In this document: one piece after another, positions 1 through 11,387 of the stretch
Layout: each line of letters opens with the position of its first letter
Position numbering within the stretch: position 1 is the first letter of the stretch
Origin: Chionoecetes opilio
Taxonomy: Eukaryota; Arthropoda; Malacostraca; Decapoda; Majidae
Assembly (NCBI GenBank): GCA_016584305.1
Contig: JACEEZ010022522.1
Coordinates: 205,001 to 269,000, forward strand
DNA length: 64,000 nt
Reading direction: 5' to 3'
The notes under the pieces: generated by a model
Seen by the model: the letters and a program-made list of their open reading frames with translations, nothing else
The model's database searches: none
What the model was told of the DNA's origin: nothing
Translations under genes and position numbers: made by a program

Positions 1-147
1 CCGTCAGGAAGGCAGAGTTGGGCACCAAAGATGGCAGACGTCAGGAAGGCGGTGGCACCAGAGGGCAGCCGTCGGGAAAGGCAGAGTGGCCAGAGTGGTC
101 AACCTTTGCCTTAAGAGCCAGCACTCCCCTCGACAAGACGGGGGGTG

Positions 148-480
148 GTTTTTTTTTTTTTTTTTAACATTTATGCCCATAGTGCCTGTAGGCAGTGACT
201 TCTAAGGGGGGGAGGTAGCCCTGGAGGCACATTGAGGGCTGTAGGTTTTGGCCCCCCCCGTGGGGCCCCGCGGCCAGGATTTTTATAGGCGCCTGTAATT
301 AGAGGTATCCCGCCCGGTTTCCTCCAGCACTCGCAACCAAGGCAGAGTTAATGGGCAGCATGTGGGTGTTCTTAGGCCAATCGAGGGTACAAAAAAATGT
401 TATGTAGTTTTTAGGGGGTCTCACTCGGGACAAACCCGGGGTACCGAGAACGCCATTTGGAGAGCAACCCTCCCCACCCC
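148..480 (-). mobile_element. Degraded tRNA-SINE copy
   Basis: Reads, in reverse, like the SINE family found intact at 42579: a T-run, then the GCGCCTGTAGGCAGT-like 3' core, the ATTAGAGG block and GGGTGTTCTTAGGCCA. Many indels and homopolymer changes; no intact tRNA head remains. Confidence 0.6.
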
Positions 481-837
481 CCCCCCCCTTTGGAGCAGGT
501 GTTGAAATAATTCCCCCTTTTGGGGGCAAAGATTTCATCCCTTGACTTATTGTATTTTTGGGTTCAGCTATCAGGTGATAGTCATGTTTGTGCCCCTTTT
601 TCCCTTAATGCATGGGGGCCAGTGAAGGGGGTTGCCCCCTTCTGTGACTCCCCTGTTTTGGGTATATACAGTAAAAGGGGTTCACGGAATGTTTGATTCC
701 ATACAAATATTGAGATGGAAGATTTTGTGGGGGTTTGGGGAAAATGCGCCCCGGGGCAGATAAGATAAGTTTTTCATCCTATCTAACATTTTGCAAGTAA
801 CAACTACAAGGTTTTGACTATCAAAGCCCCCCAGTCA

Positions 838-915
838 GCACGAACTAGGGGGACTCGAACCGCTGACCGAATGCACGGGAGCGCCACTTTGCGAGCTCAG
901 GTCTCTACCAAACCC
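838..915 (-). mobile_element. tRNA-like SINE head
   Basis: On the minus strand there is a perfect B-box GGTTCGAGTCC and an A-box-like TTGGTAGAGACCTGAG about 50 nt upstream. No tRNA fold was checked. The degraded setting suggests a SINE relic rather than a tRNA gene. Confidence 0.35.
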
Positions 916-1403
916 CTTCCCCACCCGACGGGCGCGTCCCAGGCAGGTGGTGATCGAGCCATGGCGGGCAATCCCCGGCCCCTCAGCCGTTAAATTGTGG
1001 GGGGTCACCAGAGCCCCGGGCGTAAAACCTTGCCGAAAATTTAAAATGATGAACCCCGCAATAAATTGGAAGTGTATTCCCCTTTTCTGACCCATGACAG
1101 AGGTCGGCCCACCCAAAATTTGAGAGTAGGGCCGTTTTTTTCAAGCTTGGCGGGCACAGTGCTGATGGAGCCACAGTGTACTTTTTATGAAGCAAATTCG
1201 GCAAGTACAAAAAAAGTACAGAATTCCCCAATATTTTCCTAGGGGACCGGACCTACACAAAATTTTGTACGCGGTTTTCTATGCCAATATTTATCTCTTA
1301 TTTTTTAAGAATAGGACACTTTCGTAGGTTGGAGGGGGGCGCACAGGTCTCTTGAAAGCCGCAGGTTGCCCACCACTGATAAAAAATGTGGGAAAATCTG
1401 ACG

Positions 1404-1480
1404 TTAACCCTTGAGACCCCCAACTTATTTTCATTGTACTGGGGGTTTACCATTAGACGAGCTTAGTGAACAAAGCAATT
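1404..1480 (+). mobile_element. Degraded left part of TTAA MITE
   Basis: Starts TTAACCCTTGAGACCC and continues to ACCATTAGACGA, matching the left half of the TTAA-flanked MITE family seen at 55362 and elsewhere. The right half is not recognisable. Confidence 0.5.
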
Positions 1481-2291
1481 TTTTTATAGAATGACCGTTT
1501 AGTTAACCCTTCCAAACAAATTTTGGTTTATTATGTTTTTTTTTTTTCGAAATTTTAAATGGAAAACAGACAAATTTATATAAAAAATTACGGCCTATGT
1601 CAAAAGGTAGTATAGAAAACAAACAGCGGTACAAGATAGTATGGGTTATTCATAGCTATAATAAAGATACCGGAGGATAATGCAAAAAAGTTATAACCCA
1701 ACCCTGGATCAGTCCGTGAACCTCACCTTTGTGGCACTGGCGCACCCACGTCACCTGCAACACACGGTACTACAACTACTACACATAGATAGCAATAAAA
1801 ATAGGGGGTAATAATTATAGAAGGATTTAAATCATGCTTTTCAACCGGGATGATTCGTTTTTAAGTGATAGCAGACAAATTTGAAACAGCACCGGGCCAC
1901 TGTTTTTTTAAAGTGAAGGGAAAAAGGCTTTGTTTTTGGATTACTAAATTAACGAATTTTGGGTCAATTTACTTTAGTTTCATGAAAAAAATGCATTTCC
2001 CCGGAAATTTCCCAAGGTATGTTTTTTTTTTTGTTTGTATTTTTATAGTTTTAGCCCATGGGGCTCTATACAGAAGAATAGGTCAAGTAAATTTAAGATG
2101 AGTGAAACTCCCTTTTCCCCCTATATATTTTGAGAATGATATACTAGATTTACAATGCAAGACCCGTGAGAGTTTAGGATTTAAAAAAATTTGAGGTGGC
2201 AGCTTTTACGGGTACGATTGGACGACATAAAAAGGTTGAAGAGCTTGATTTAAATGAAAAAAGAGTATCGTATATTTCTTTGAATAATACA
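1481..2291. other. No gene recognised
   Basis: AT-rich sequence with homopolymer runs. I see no conserved coding motif, tRNA or element terminus. Confidence 0.5.
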
Positions 2292-2790
2292 TTTGTGTGT
2301 GTGTTGGGTTTTGGGTTTTTTGGGGTGGGGTGTGTGTGGGTTTTTGTATTGGTTATGTGTGTGGTGGTGTGTGTTGGTGTGTGTGTGTGTGTGGTGTGTG
2401 TGTGTTGTGTGGTGTGTGTGTGTGTGTGTGTGTATATTGTTTTTAATGAACTCAGGGGTGTGTGTTTTGTGTGTGTGTGTGTGTGTTTTTTGGGTGTGGT
2501 GTTTTGTGTGTGTGTGTGGTGTGTTGTGTGATGTGTGTGGTTTATATATATTGCTTTGAAAAGAACTCATGTGTGTGTGTTTTTTTGTTGTGTGTGTGTT
2601 TTTTGTGTGTGTGGGGTATGCTTTGAATGAAATCGGGGTTTTTGGGGGTGTGTGTTGTGTGTGTGGGTGTGGGTTTTGTTTGTGTGTGTGTATATTTCTT
2701 TTAATGAATCGGGGTGTGTGTGTGTGTGTTGTGTGTGTGTGTGTTGTTGGTGTGTTGTGTGGTGTGTGTGGGGGTGTGTGTGGTGTGGTG

Positions 2791-2821
<31 letters not shown>

Positions 2822-3390
2822 TGTGTTTGGTGTGTGTGGTTGTTGGGTGTTGTGGGGTGTGTGTGTGTGGGTGTGTGTGTGGGTGTGTGGTGTGTGTGTG
2901 TGTGTTGGTGTGTGTGGTGTGGTGGTGTGTGTGTGGTGTGGTGTGTTGTTGGTGTGTGGTGTTGTGTGTGGGGTGTGTGTGTGTGTGTGTGTGGTGGTGT
3001 GTGTTTGGGGGTTTTGTGTGTGTGTGGGGTGTGTGTGTGTGTGTGTGTGTGTGGTGGTGTGTGTGTGGTGGTTGTGTGTGTGTGTGTGTGGTGTGTGTGT
3101 GTGGTTTTTTGTGTGTGTGTGGTGTGTGTGTGGTGTGTGTGGTGGTGTGTGTGTGGTTTTGTGTGTGTGGTGTTGTGTGTGTGTGGGGGGGTGTGGGTGT
3201 GTTGTTTTGTTTTGTGTGTGTGTGTGTTGTGTGTGTGTGTGTGTGTGTTGGGGGTGTGTGTGTGTGGGTGGGTGTTGTGGTGTGTGTGTGTGTGGTTTTT
3301 GTGTGTGTGTGTGTGTGTGGGGTTTTTTGTTTTTTGGGTTGGTGTGGGTGGTTGGTGTGGTGGTGGTGGGTGTGGGTGGTGGTGGTAAGA
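2292..3390. repeat. Impure (GT)n tract, about 1.1 kb
   Basis: Almost pure G/T on the plus strand, dominated by TGTG with interspersed GG and TT. Open frames on both strands here are Cys/Val or His/Thr low-complexity strings and are not genes. Confidence 0.95.
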
Positions 3391-3595
3391 AAAAAAAACC
3401 CACTCCCCCCAAAGAAAAAATTTTAAAAACTTACCCCCGAACTGTCTGGTGAAAAAAAAATAAATTTGGGGGGTTATTTTTGAAATTTTAAGTCCCAAAC
3501 ACAATTTATCATTTTTTTAAAAAATCTTAAACCCAAAAACTATGTCCCCCGACATCGGTGCAAAGTATTGGGGGGGAAATCTTGGGGAAAACGGG

Positions 3596-4025
3596 GTTTT
3601 TTTTTCTTTTCTTGTTTTTTTTTATTTTTTTTTTTTACCGTTAACCCAAGTTTTGTTTTTTTTTCCGTTTGGTTTTTTTCCTAAAACAAAATTTTTTTCC
3701 TGAAGTTTTTTTCTTAAATAAATTTTTTTATGTCGTTTTTTTTTTAATTTTAAGTTTTTTTTTTTTTTTTTCCCTTTTTTTTTTTTTGTTTTTTTTTCAC
3801 TGTTTGTTTTTTTCACTAGGTTTTTTTTCACTAAGTTAAAAAAAAATTCACTAAATTTAGTTTTTTTTTCACTAAGTTTAGGGTTTTTTTTCACTAAGTT
3901 TAAGATATTTTCACTTAGTTAAAGATATTTTCACTTAGTTTAATTTTTTTTCTCACTAAATTTAAGTTTTTTTCACTAAGTTTAAGTTTTTATTCACTAA
4001 TTTCAAGTTTTTTTCACTAAGTTTA
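3596..4025. repeat. T-rich minisatellite with TTTCACTAAGTTTAAG units
   Basis: Long T runs in which a unit of roughly 17-18 bases, TTTTTCACTAAGTTTAAG, recurs with variable T length. No coding content. Confidence 0.8.
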
Positions 4026-4134
4026 AGTTCACTTATTTTCTAATTCACTTTCTCTAACTTGTATTAACCCCTTGAGGCCCAGAACGTAATTTCCATTGTA
4101 ATTTGGGTACCATTAGACGATTTTTTAGTGACTA

Positions 4135-5548
4135 CAGGCTTGCGCGGATGATCTTTACGCCAAAACCGTTCATCGAGATTTACCGCGCAGATTTAAAGTT
4201 GCTTCCCAAGCTATAAAAAAATGCAGAAGGCATGAATCGTATGTCTGACAGCGACGTACATCATCTTGCACACTCACCGGTGTGTGGGAGGGAGGGTTTC
4301 CCTCCCTCTCCTCCCTCCATAGGCGGTTGACAGTTTGCGTGATTTTGAACTTATAGCCTGCAGCGTTCCTCTACATCCCGTGTTTTTGCCTGTTTTTGCT
4401 GGATTACATAATGGGTGGAAAACATACGGATGGCACAACGATTCAAGCAATCATTGATCTTTACAAGGCTGGGATCAATAATAAGGAAATTTGCAAGCTT
4501 AAAGGACTAAAGCTTAGAACAGTGCAAAATTTGATCCGCGGATTTAAGGCTGGCGGAGAGGTGAATCTCCCGCTCCCAAAAAAACAACCTGGGAAACAAA
4601 CAAAAACTTGTAACAGAACCAGGAGCGTGTTAAGGTGACAGCTTGAGGCCAATCCTAGCCTTACAGCCAGAGAACTGAAGGAGGAAAATCATACTCTTCT
4701 TGGTAATGTGTCGCTTCGTACTGTTCAGGAAACTTTGAAACGTGACCTTGGCTACAGGTGTTACCGGGCGCGGAATAAGCCACTGATAAATGACCGCCAA
4801 AGGAAGAAAAGGCTTCACTTTGCAAAGAAATACAGAGATTGGCCTCTCGACAAGTGGCGGGCTGTGCTGTGGAGTGACGAAAACACATTTTGTGTGAGTG
4901 GAGGAGGACCAGCAAAAGTGTACCGTCGCTCCGGCTCAGACCCCACCGAGCCTTGCTACACACGAAAGACCACAAAACACCCTCCCAGTTTAATGGTGTG
5001 GGGTTGCTTTACTTTTCATGGTATTGGGAACTTAGTTATTTTCCCAAAGAACACAACTGTTAACAAAGTGGTGTATTTTGATCTTTTAAATGACCACCTG
5101 GAGGCCTGCTTTGAAAAGACACAGGCACAGATTTTCCAACAGGATGGAGCATCCTGCCACAACAGCTCTAGATGTGATACAGTGGCTGATGACTACAAGA
5201 TTGGGAGAATAGATGACTAGGCCAGGTAATTCTCCCGATATATCACCCATAGAAAATCTTTGGGCCATCATTAAAGGCAAACTCCGCTCACGTGACACCT
5301 CTACACCCCCCAAGCTTGAAATGGAGCTCCGAAAGTGTTGGGAAGAATTTAAGCCAGAGTTCCTTCAAAATCTTGCTGACAGTGTACCACGTCGCCTTCA
5401 AAGGGTCATCAAGAGGAAGGGCTACGCAACGAAATACTAACTACAATTGTAAGTGTTGATATTCTACATTATTTTGTTGTAAACATGGTGCGTCATACGT
5501 GTAAACATTCCCTTTTCGGAGGCGCGCACTGATTATCCACGCAAACTG
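4135..5548 (+). mobile_element. Tc1/mariner element, 1414 bp
   Basis: Begins CAGGCTTGCGCGGATGATC and ends with the inverse of CAGTTTGCGTGGATAATC, giving matching terminal inverted repeats. It is flanked on both sides by TA (4133-4134 and 5549-5550), the expected Tc1 target duplication. Joining the flanks restores uninterrupted MITE sequence, which fixes both ends. Confidence 0.9.
4411..5440 (+). pseudogene. Tc1-like transposase, disabled
   Basis: DDE transposase that cut and pasted the surrounding element. From ATG 4411 there is an N-terminal helix-turn-helix (IIDLYKAGINNKEICKLKGL), then a catalytic region with WSDEN (first Asp), FQQDGASCH (second Asp) and NSPDISPIENLW (third acidic residue, Glu as in DD34E enzymes), ending RRLQRVIKRKGYATKY. 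Length, about 343 codons, is normal for the family. It is broken by an in-frame TGA at 4636-4638, perhaps a decayed CGA arginine codon, and by a one-base insertion near 5218 that shifts the last 75 codons. Not functional as read. Confidence 0.9.
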
Positions 5549-5600
5549 TATAAGCAATATTTTATAGCTATGACCTGTTTAGTAGCCTTGGCCACTAACT

Positions 5601-5950
5601 AGGCGGTAGCGGAGTGGTTAGCGTCTCCGACTGGCGTTCTCGGTGACCCGAGTTCGATCCCCTACGAAACCCAAAACCTTTCTGTACCGACGAGTGGCCT
5701 AAAAACACCCACATGCCCTGCCCATTAACTCTACCTTCGATTGCGAGTGCATCGGAGGACACAGGGGGGCGGCATGAGCCGCTAATCACAGGCGTCACTA
5801 TAACAATGCTGCCTGCGCCACCACGGGCGAGGGCCAACCATCACAGCCCTCAAGTGAACCTCCAGAGCCTACCATCCGAGCACCACTGGGTCACCACTGC
5901 CTACAGGCGCTATAGGCACAGATGTAAAAAAAAAAATAATAATAATAATT
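5601..5950 (+). mobile_element. tRNA-derived SINE (family 1)
   Basis: Head GGCGGTAGCGGAGTGGTTAG (A-box region) and GAGTTCGATCCCC (B-box), a body with CGAGTGGCCTAAAAACACCC and TGCGCCACCACGGGCGAG, then the 3' core GGCGCTATAGGCACAGATGT and an A/AAT tail. Inserted in the right part of the MITE. Confidence 0.88.
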
Positions 5951-6084
5951 AGGTATATTACGTTATTTTCGTAATTTTATGGCTTGACAACATACACATT
6001 TTTATAGCCAAGGAAAGATCTGGGCGTGAAGGGGTTAAACTTTCTCACTATTTCCAGGTCTTCTCTGGGTAAGGTACTATGGAT

Positions 6085-6290
6085 CTCTATTTAAATGTAT
6101 CTAAGTTTCTCACTTTCTCTAACTTTCTTTAAATTTTCTCACAAATTTCACTCATTCTCTCTAAGTTTCTCACTGTCTTGAAATTGTCTCACTATTTTCA
6201 CACATTTTCTATTTCACTGTTTTTTTAGTTTCTCACTTTCTCTAACTTTCTTTAAATTTTCTCCCTATTTTCAGGTCTTTTCTGGGCAGG
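6085..6290. repeat. Imperfect repeat of TTTCTCACTTTCTCTAACTT
   Basis: A pyrimidine-rich phrase including CTTTCTTTAAATTTTCTC occurs twice about 120 bases apart, each time near TTTTCAGGTCTTTTCTGGG. Origin unknown. Confidence 0.55.
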
Positions 6291-6364
6291 TGGGACTCCT
6301 TGCTGGCTGGGGAAAGACGTTAGTGTTAGTTGTGTTAGCTATAGGAAGGCATGGAGGGGATGAG

Positions 6365-6895
6365 GCTATATAAGAACATAAGAAGAACATACGAACATAA
6401 GGAATAATATAACACAGTCTAGGTGAGGTCTGACTAGAGGCAAATAAAGCTTAAGAATAACCTCAGCACTTCTACTTTAACACTCCTGGTAATGAATCCT
6501 ATAAAGACACTATTAGAAACATAAGAACATAAGGAAGCTACAAGAGGCCGTGAGACCTACACGTGGTAGTTCCTGTTACTTAACACTACCTACATCCACC
6601 TTTCATCCCCATCCATAAAACTGTCCAGCCTCCTTTTAAAGCTCTCTAATGACTTCACACTAACTACCTGTCTACTGAGTCCATTCCAATCATTCACCAC
6701 CCTATTTGTGAACCAGTTTTTCCCTATTTCTTTTTTTTAATCTACGCCCTTCCAGCTTGAATCCGTTACTTCTTGTTCTACCCTGGTTACTAGCCGTGAG
6801 AACTTTTCCTACCTCGCCTTTATTATATCCCTTGATCCACTTAACAACTTCTATCAGATCGCCCCTTACTCTGCGTCTCTATATTGCGGCTCTTT
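6365..6895 (-). mobile_element. CR1-like LINE, two 3' fragments
   Basis: Two pieces of the same LINE family that is best preserved at 56673-57520. The outer piece reads TCTAGGTGAGGTCTGACTAG and TAATGAATCC; a second copy with its octamer tail and GCTACAAGAGGCCGTGAGAC starts near 6510. It runs up to the ACTCTGCGTCTCT segment of the reverse transcriptase tail region. Confidence 0.75.
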
Positions 6896-7065
6896 ATTAT
6901 TATTAGTATTATTAGTATTATTATAGAGGTCTGTAGCTATTATCAATGATTTGCTTCAGTACTTGAGTTCATTCCCTCGTCTATATATCATGTTGTTGTT
7001 GTTCTTGTATGCCTTCGGGTGAGAATAAAATTATTATTATTATTATTATTATCATTATTATATTG
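6896..7065. repeat. (ATT)n microsatellites
   Basis: Two short ATT tracts near 6896-6925 and 7030-7062. Confidence 0.85.
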
Positions 7066-7434
7066 CATGGCTAATAACACGATGGGAAATCAACCCTAGA
7101 CACTTAGGTCACTTCACTTTCTGGCGCCTGGTAGAGTTGTTGTGGTGGTGGTGGTGGTGGGGGTGGGTGGACAGGGTCAGGCATTCTCTGGGCAGGTGAG
7201 GCTCCGTGCTGGCTGGTAGACAGAGGTAGTGTTAGCTAGAGGGAAAGAGGCTATATAAGAACCCTGTATATCCCTCTCCCCCCCTCCCTTCACCACCCAC
7301 CCTACACATCCACACCCTCACCCACTGTAAGTCATGAACAATCTACAGAAATGTTGATTTATGAAGAAGATAGAAAATTATATTAGGACAGAAATGCATG
7401 AAAAAAGCGTCGTAGAAAACTTAACTTTCCATGG

Positions 7435-7725
7435 CGCCTGGTAGAGTGGTGTGGTGATGGTGTGGTGGTGGTGGTGGTGGTGTGCTGATGGTGTGGTGGT
7501 GGTGGTGTTGGTGTTGGTGGTATGGTGATGGTGTGGTGGTGGTGGTATGGGGATGCGTGTGGTGGTTGGTGGTATGGTGATGGTGTGGTGGTGGTGGTGG
7601 TGGTGGTGGTAATGGTGATGGTGATGGTGATGGTGTGGTGGTGGTGGTGTGCTGATAATGTGGTGGTGGTGGTGGTGGTGGTGGTGGTGTGGTGGTGATG
7701 GTGTGGTGGTGGTGGTGGTGGACGG
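7435..7725. repeat. (GGT)n tract with GAT interruptions
   Basis: About 290 bases of GGT with GTGATGGTG variants. The same microsatellite occurs briefly at 7138-7165, also behind GGCGCCTGGTAGAGT, so the two belong to a short direct duplication. Confidence 0.9.
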
Positions 7726-8605
7726 CAAAGTTCTGTTGGGAGAAACGCTGATTATATTTTTTTTTCTTTTAATCACTAAAAAAAACAAAAAACAATATCT
7801 TAACAAAAAAGAAAAAAAAGAGATTTGCAACAGAAACGTATAGTGGTCTATGAGCAAACCTAACTTAACTTTTACCCAACTATAAAAGAAAAAAAAGAAA
7901 AAAAGAAGTTAGGTAAGGTATACGTAGGTTCGGTTCAATTTGTTTTATCAAGCATTTTTGTCGCAAAGCACTAATAAAAAAAATAATCTTACAAAAAATA
8001 ATTCAAAAAAATATTTGTTATTAATTAATTATTAACCTACTAATTAAAGCCAAATCTGCATTAAAAAGTGTCCGCGCCAAGGGAAGAACAGTGGCGTGCA
8101 GTCCAAAAGAGAAGAATGTGCGGACGTAAACACTTTGTCCTCTCGCCTCCCTATAAACAACAGGTCATTAAATCTCCAAAGTATAATTCTGTACAATCTT
8201 AGCATTACTTAAAAAACGCTCGAACCACGACTAGCCATACCACCTTATTGATGTGTACCTCTGGGCAGCAAAGCAAAGGGACCTGCTGCCTGTCAAGAGG
8301 CATCACAAGCCTCACCCCTACAGGGCAGTGACTGCCTGTAGTGGACATGATTGGGTTGACCCCGTGGACCCTTTAGATTAACAACTAAAAAGGGTCAATC
8401 ATACGAATGAGTGCATCTATGGATTCATAATGATTGCATAATTTTATGTTCGAGTGTGCCAATGTAAATTTTATTTATTAAAAGTATTTTAAAAATATGA
8501 AGAAGTACCTACTGTGTAAATTGTAACTACGTAAGTAGAGAAAAATAGTATTGATTGATTGGCAAGTGAAGATTATGCGTACATGTCCTGCCTTCTTCCA
8601 TCGGC
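7726..8605. other. No gene recognised
   Basis: AT-rich. The stretch near 7905-7960 (GGTTCGGTTCAATTTGTTTT) resembles the middle of the long-TIR MITE at 41682. Nothing else identified. Confidence 0.5.
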
Positions 8606-8606
8606 A

Positions 8607-8609
<3 letters not shown>

Positions 8610-8662
<53 letters not shown>

Positions 8663-8676
8663 CCCCTTCTCTCTCT

Positions 8677-8710
<34 letters not shown>
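8610..8710. repeat. (CT)n microsatellite
   Basis: About 100 bases of CT with a few CCCC interruptions. Confidence 0.95.
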
Positions 8711-8713
<3 letters not shown>

Positions 8714-8869
8714 AAAGAATCCAGCATGGCCTTGGAACACTGGCATACTTGTCCAGTCGTCACAAAATAACCACACACTGATCGGGATTCGGTAACGCAT
8801 TGACTCAGTCAGAACATGAAATATAGCAATAACAATCAGCCTGTCTTATAGTTCTTAGTATTTCCTTTC

Positions 8870-10440
8870 TAATAATGTACGTGAATGTTCGCTACGATGC
8901 ATAGTTCCTGAGATACGGAGGTGAAAAGACCTCGGTTGGGACGTGCGACACACGTCACATAATATAGTGCGCGGTGTCTCGGCGGCTGGGTGGCGGCGCG
9001 TCGTGGCCACAACCCCCCAGACACCCGTATGTTATTATTCATTGCCGACGGTGACGGGCTTAGCAATACGGCAAAGGGTCATATCTACAAGTTGAGGACG
9101 GATGTAACTACGTGCCTTGTATTGTAGTAAACTGTAGTAGAACCCATCCAAAAAGACAGAGCGGTACATCACACACGTCATATAATAATGTAAGCGGTGT
9201 CTCGCGGCTGGGTGGGCGGAGCGTGCAGGCATGCACACGTGGTAGCACCACACCGCCCGCCACCACCCTCCCCTCGCCCTCCCCTACACATGTATCACCG
9301 CCCGCTTGCCACCCACCACCCTTCGCCCTCCTCCCCGTGCCTGCAGCTTCTAATAGTCTAAAGCCCCGCACGGCGCACACACTATTACCACTCAGCACCG
9401 TCGGCGCTTCCCGTGATCGAGTGTTCGTCACTCAATAGTGGCAGTGTGGACAGGATGCCGACGAGCAAAATGTAATCGAATGCACACAACTCTGGCAACG
9501 GCATTGCTCGTCGCCAAGCACCGCCGGGAAGTGCCGACGGTGGTGCGTGGTAGTGTGTACGGGGCTTAAATAAACACTTCACAACAGTCTTACCTCACGT
9601 CACCACGGACATCACGGCTACCTTGCCCTCGTCACCACAGAGAGTCCAGATCATCACGATAAGGCACACACACACACACACCCTCGCCCTGCTGGAAGCC
9701 AAGTGAGGTGATGGCGGGGGACGGTGGGCTTCACTGCCGCTTCAGTCGCGGTGGTTCGAACTGCCGGGACAGTGCGCGAAGCACAGGCCTTGGCCACTCA
9801 GTGCAATAAGGCAGCATACTAGTAGCGTGTGTGCAGCATGACAGTACATCAGCTCAGGCACATTCACATCACGCATTACTATATAAGGTTAGGGCAAGGG
9901 CAGAATAGGTAATACAAGCCAGCGATTCGGTGCTCAGCGCGCCGTGACGTAAGCGAAGGATGCCTGAGACACGATAACACTCTAATGACTCGCATGTAAC
10001 CCTTGAAGGACACAGCAACCAACGTCACACTAAAACCCTGCCGTGATTGCACCAACACTCTGCTGTTACGTGACGTGTGACTGTCATTCTGTGCACCATG
10101 GCCTGGCCGCGCCGCTCTCTGCCTCAGGGTGACAGGCTGTGGTGTCGCCGCCTCGCTGTTTTGTGGCGACAGCCGCAACCCGCCGTGACGCAGGATTGGT
10201 CGCAGCCGTGACAGAGAGAGGAGGTGAAGCAAAGAGTAGCAGACAGCGCCATCAAGAGTTCTGGCGCCAAACTAGAATACACATTTTGAAGGGGAACTAT
10301 AACAATTCCTTTTCTTTGGGAGACTACATTCACACCCATTTACACGCCCATTCACACCCAATTCTACAGACTACAACACATTCATACAATTAACAACGCC
10401 AGGTGCTTAGCTGTCCCTTTCGCTTGTTAACCCCCTAACA
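8870..10440. other. GC/CpG-richer segment, no gene recognised
   Basis: Markedly more GC- and CpG-rich than its surroundings. It contains a diverged direct repeat (CGGTGTCTCGGCGGCTGGGT near 8965 and CGGTGTCTCGCGGCTGGGTG near 9195) and the MITE at 9362. Short open frames exist but none has a recognisable domain. It could be a promoter/CpG region or an unknown element. Confidence 0.4.
9362..9566. mobile_element. Harbinger-like MITE, 205 bp
   Basis: Ends are imperfect inverted repeats of about 55 bases: AGCCCCGCACGGCGCACACA at left and its approximate complement ending GTGTGTACGGGGCT at right, both including an ACCGTCGGCRCTTCCCG block. Flanked by TAA on both sides (9359-9361, 9567-9569), a 3-bp target duplication typical of PIF/Harbinger elements. 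No coding sequence. Confidence 0.75.
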
Positions 10441-10539
10441 ATCCCCCCCCCCCGCCCCCTCCACCCTGCTGATGTATTTAGTAAAAAGTGTGAGGGAGGG
10501 AGAGAAAGAGAGAGTGGGTATGGGAGGAAAAGAAAGGGT

Positions 10540-10646
10540 ATTACTACTACTGTCTACTACTACTACTACTACTACTACCTAACTACTACTACTACTACTA
10601 CTACTACTAGTTCTGTTATTTCTTCTACTACTACTACTACTACTAC
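10540..10646. repeat. (ACT)n microsatellite
   Basis: ACT/CTA trinucleotide repeat with two short interruptions; directly abuts the T-run of the SINE that follows. Confidence 0.92.
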
Positions 10647-10982
10647 TTTTTTTTTTACATTTGTGCCTATAGCGCCTGTAGGCAGTGGTGACCCAGGGCT
10701 CGGATGGTAGGCTCTGGAGGTTCACTTGAGGGCTCTGATGGTTGGTCCTCGCCCGTGGTGGTGCAGGCAGGATTGTTATAGTGACGCCTGTGATTAGAGG
10801 CTCATGCCGCCCCCCTGTGTCCTCCGATGCACTCGCACTCGAAGGTAGAGTTGATGGACAGGGCATGTGGGTGTTCTTAGGCCACTCGACGGTGCAGACA
10901 GGTTTTGGGTTTCTTCGGGGATCGAACTCGGGTCACCGAGAACGCCAGTCGGAGACGCTAACCACTCCGCTACCGCCTCCCC
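10647..10982 (-). mobile_element. tRNA-derived SINE (family 1), full length
   Basis: Reverse-strand copy with head GGAGGCGGTAGCGGAGTGGT, B-box GAGTTCGATCCCC, the body and an A-tail that joins the ACT microsatellite. Confidence 0.9.
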
Positions 10983-11284
10983 TGGCGGTAGCGGACTGTA
11001 CAAGTTTCAAATATACTGTAAAAGTTTCAAAATAAATGAAGTAATAATATAGAGCTCAGTTGTAAATAGTTTCCATTAGATAATAGATCATTGGAGTGCA
11101 CTACCACAGTGTATATGTGTGTTCAAGCAATAGACACAAGCTTCAAGATGAATAATGTGATAACACGTACTGTCCTAATACTACTAATAAAAATGCAGTT
11201 AATACTAATAAATGTGATATGATGTCAAAACACAATAAGTAATGAGCTGGAATCAGAGCTGTCACCACACAGACAGGCAGATAC

Positions 11285-11345
11285 CCACAAAAACATAAGA
11301 AAATAAGGAAGCTGCAAGAGGCTGGGAAACCTACACGAGGTAGTT
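11285..11345 (-). mobile_element. CR1-like LINE 3' end fragment
   Basis: Contains AACATAAGAAAATAAGGAAG and ACCTACACGAGGTAGTTCCT, the terminal 60 bases of the LINE family described at 56673. Confidence 0.8.
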
Positions 11346-11387
11346 CCTGTAACCAATGTAACTACTTCAAACAGGCAGATACCCACT

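Larger units (their letters stand above)
4064..6038 (+). mobile_element. TTAA-flanked MITE split by two later insertions
   Basis: Left end TTAACCCCTTGAGGCCCAGA at 4064 and right end TCTGGGCGTGAAGGGGTTAA closing at 6038 form imperfect terminal inverted repeats with TTAA target duplications, a piggyBac-type signature. The approximately 210 bp element is interrupted by a Tc1 element (4135-5548) and a SINE (about 5601-5950); the pieces between them match other MITE copies in order. Confidence 0.85.

Noticed and set aside
2196..3504. Long overlapping open frames on both strands
   Set aside because: They only translate the GT-rich tract into Cys/Val or His/Thr strings.
5601..5670. tRNA genes at SINE heads
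   Set aside because: A- and B-boxes are present, but each head is joined to the same SINE body and A-tail in many copies.
7378..7857. Thr/His-rich minus-strand frame
   Set aside because: Translation of the GGT microsatellite.
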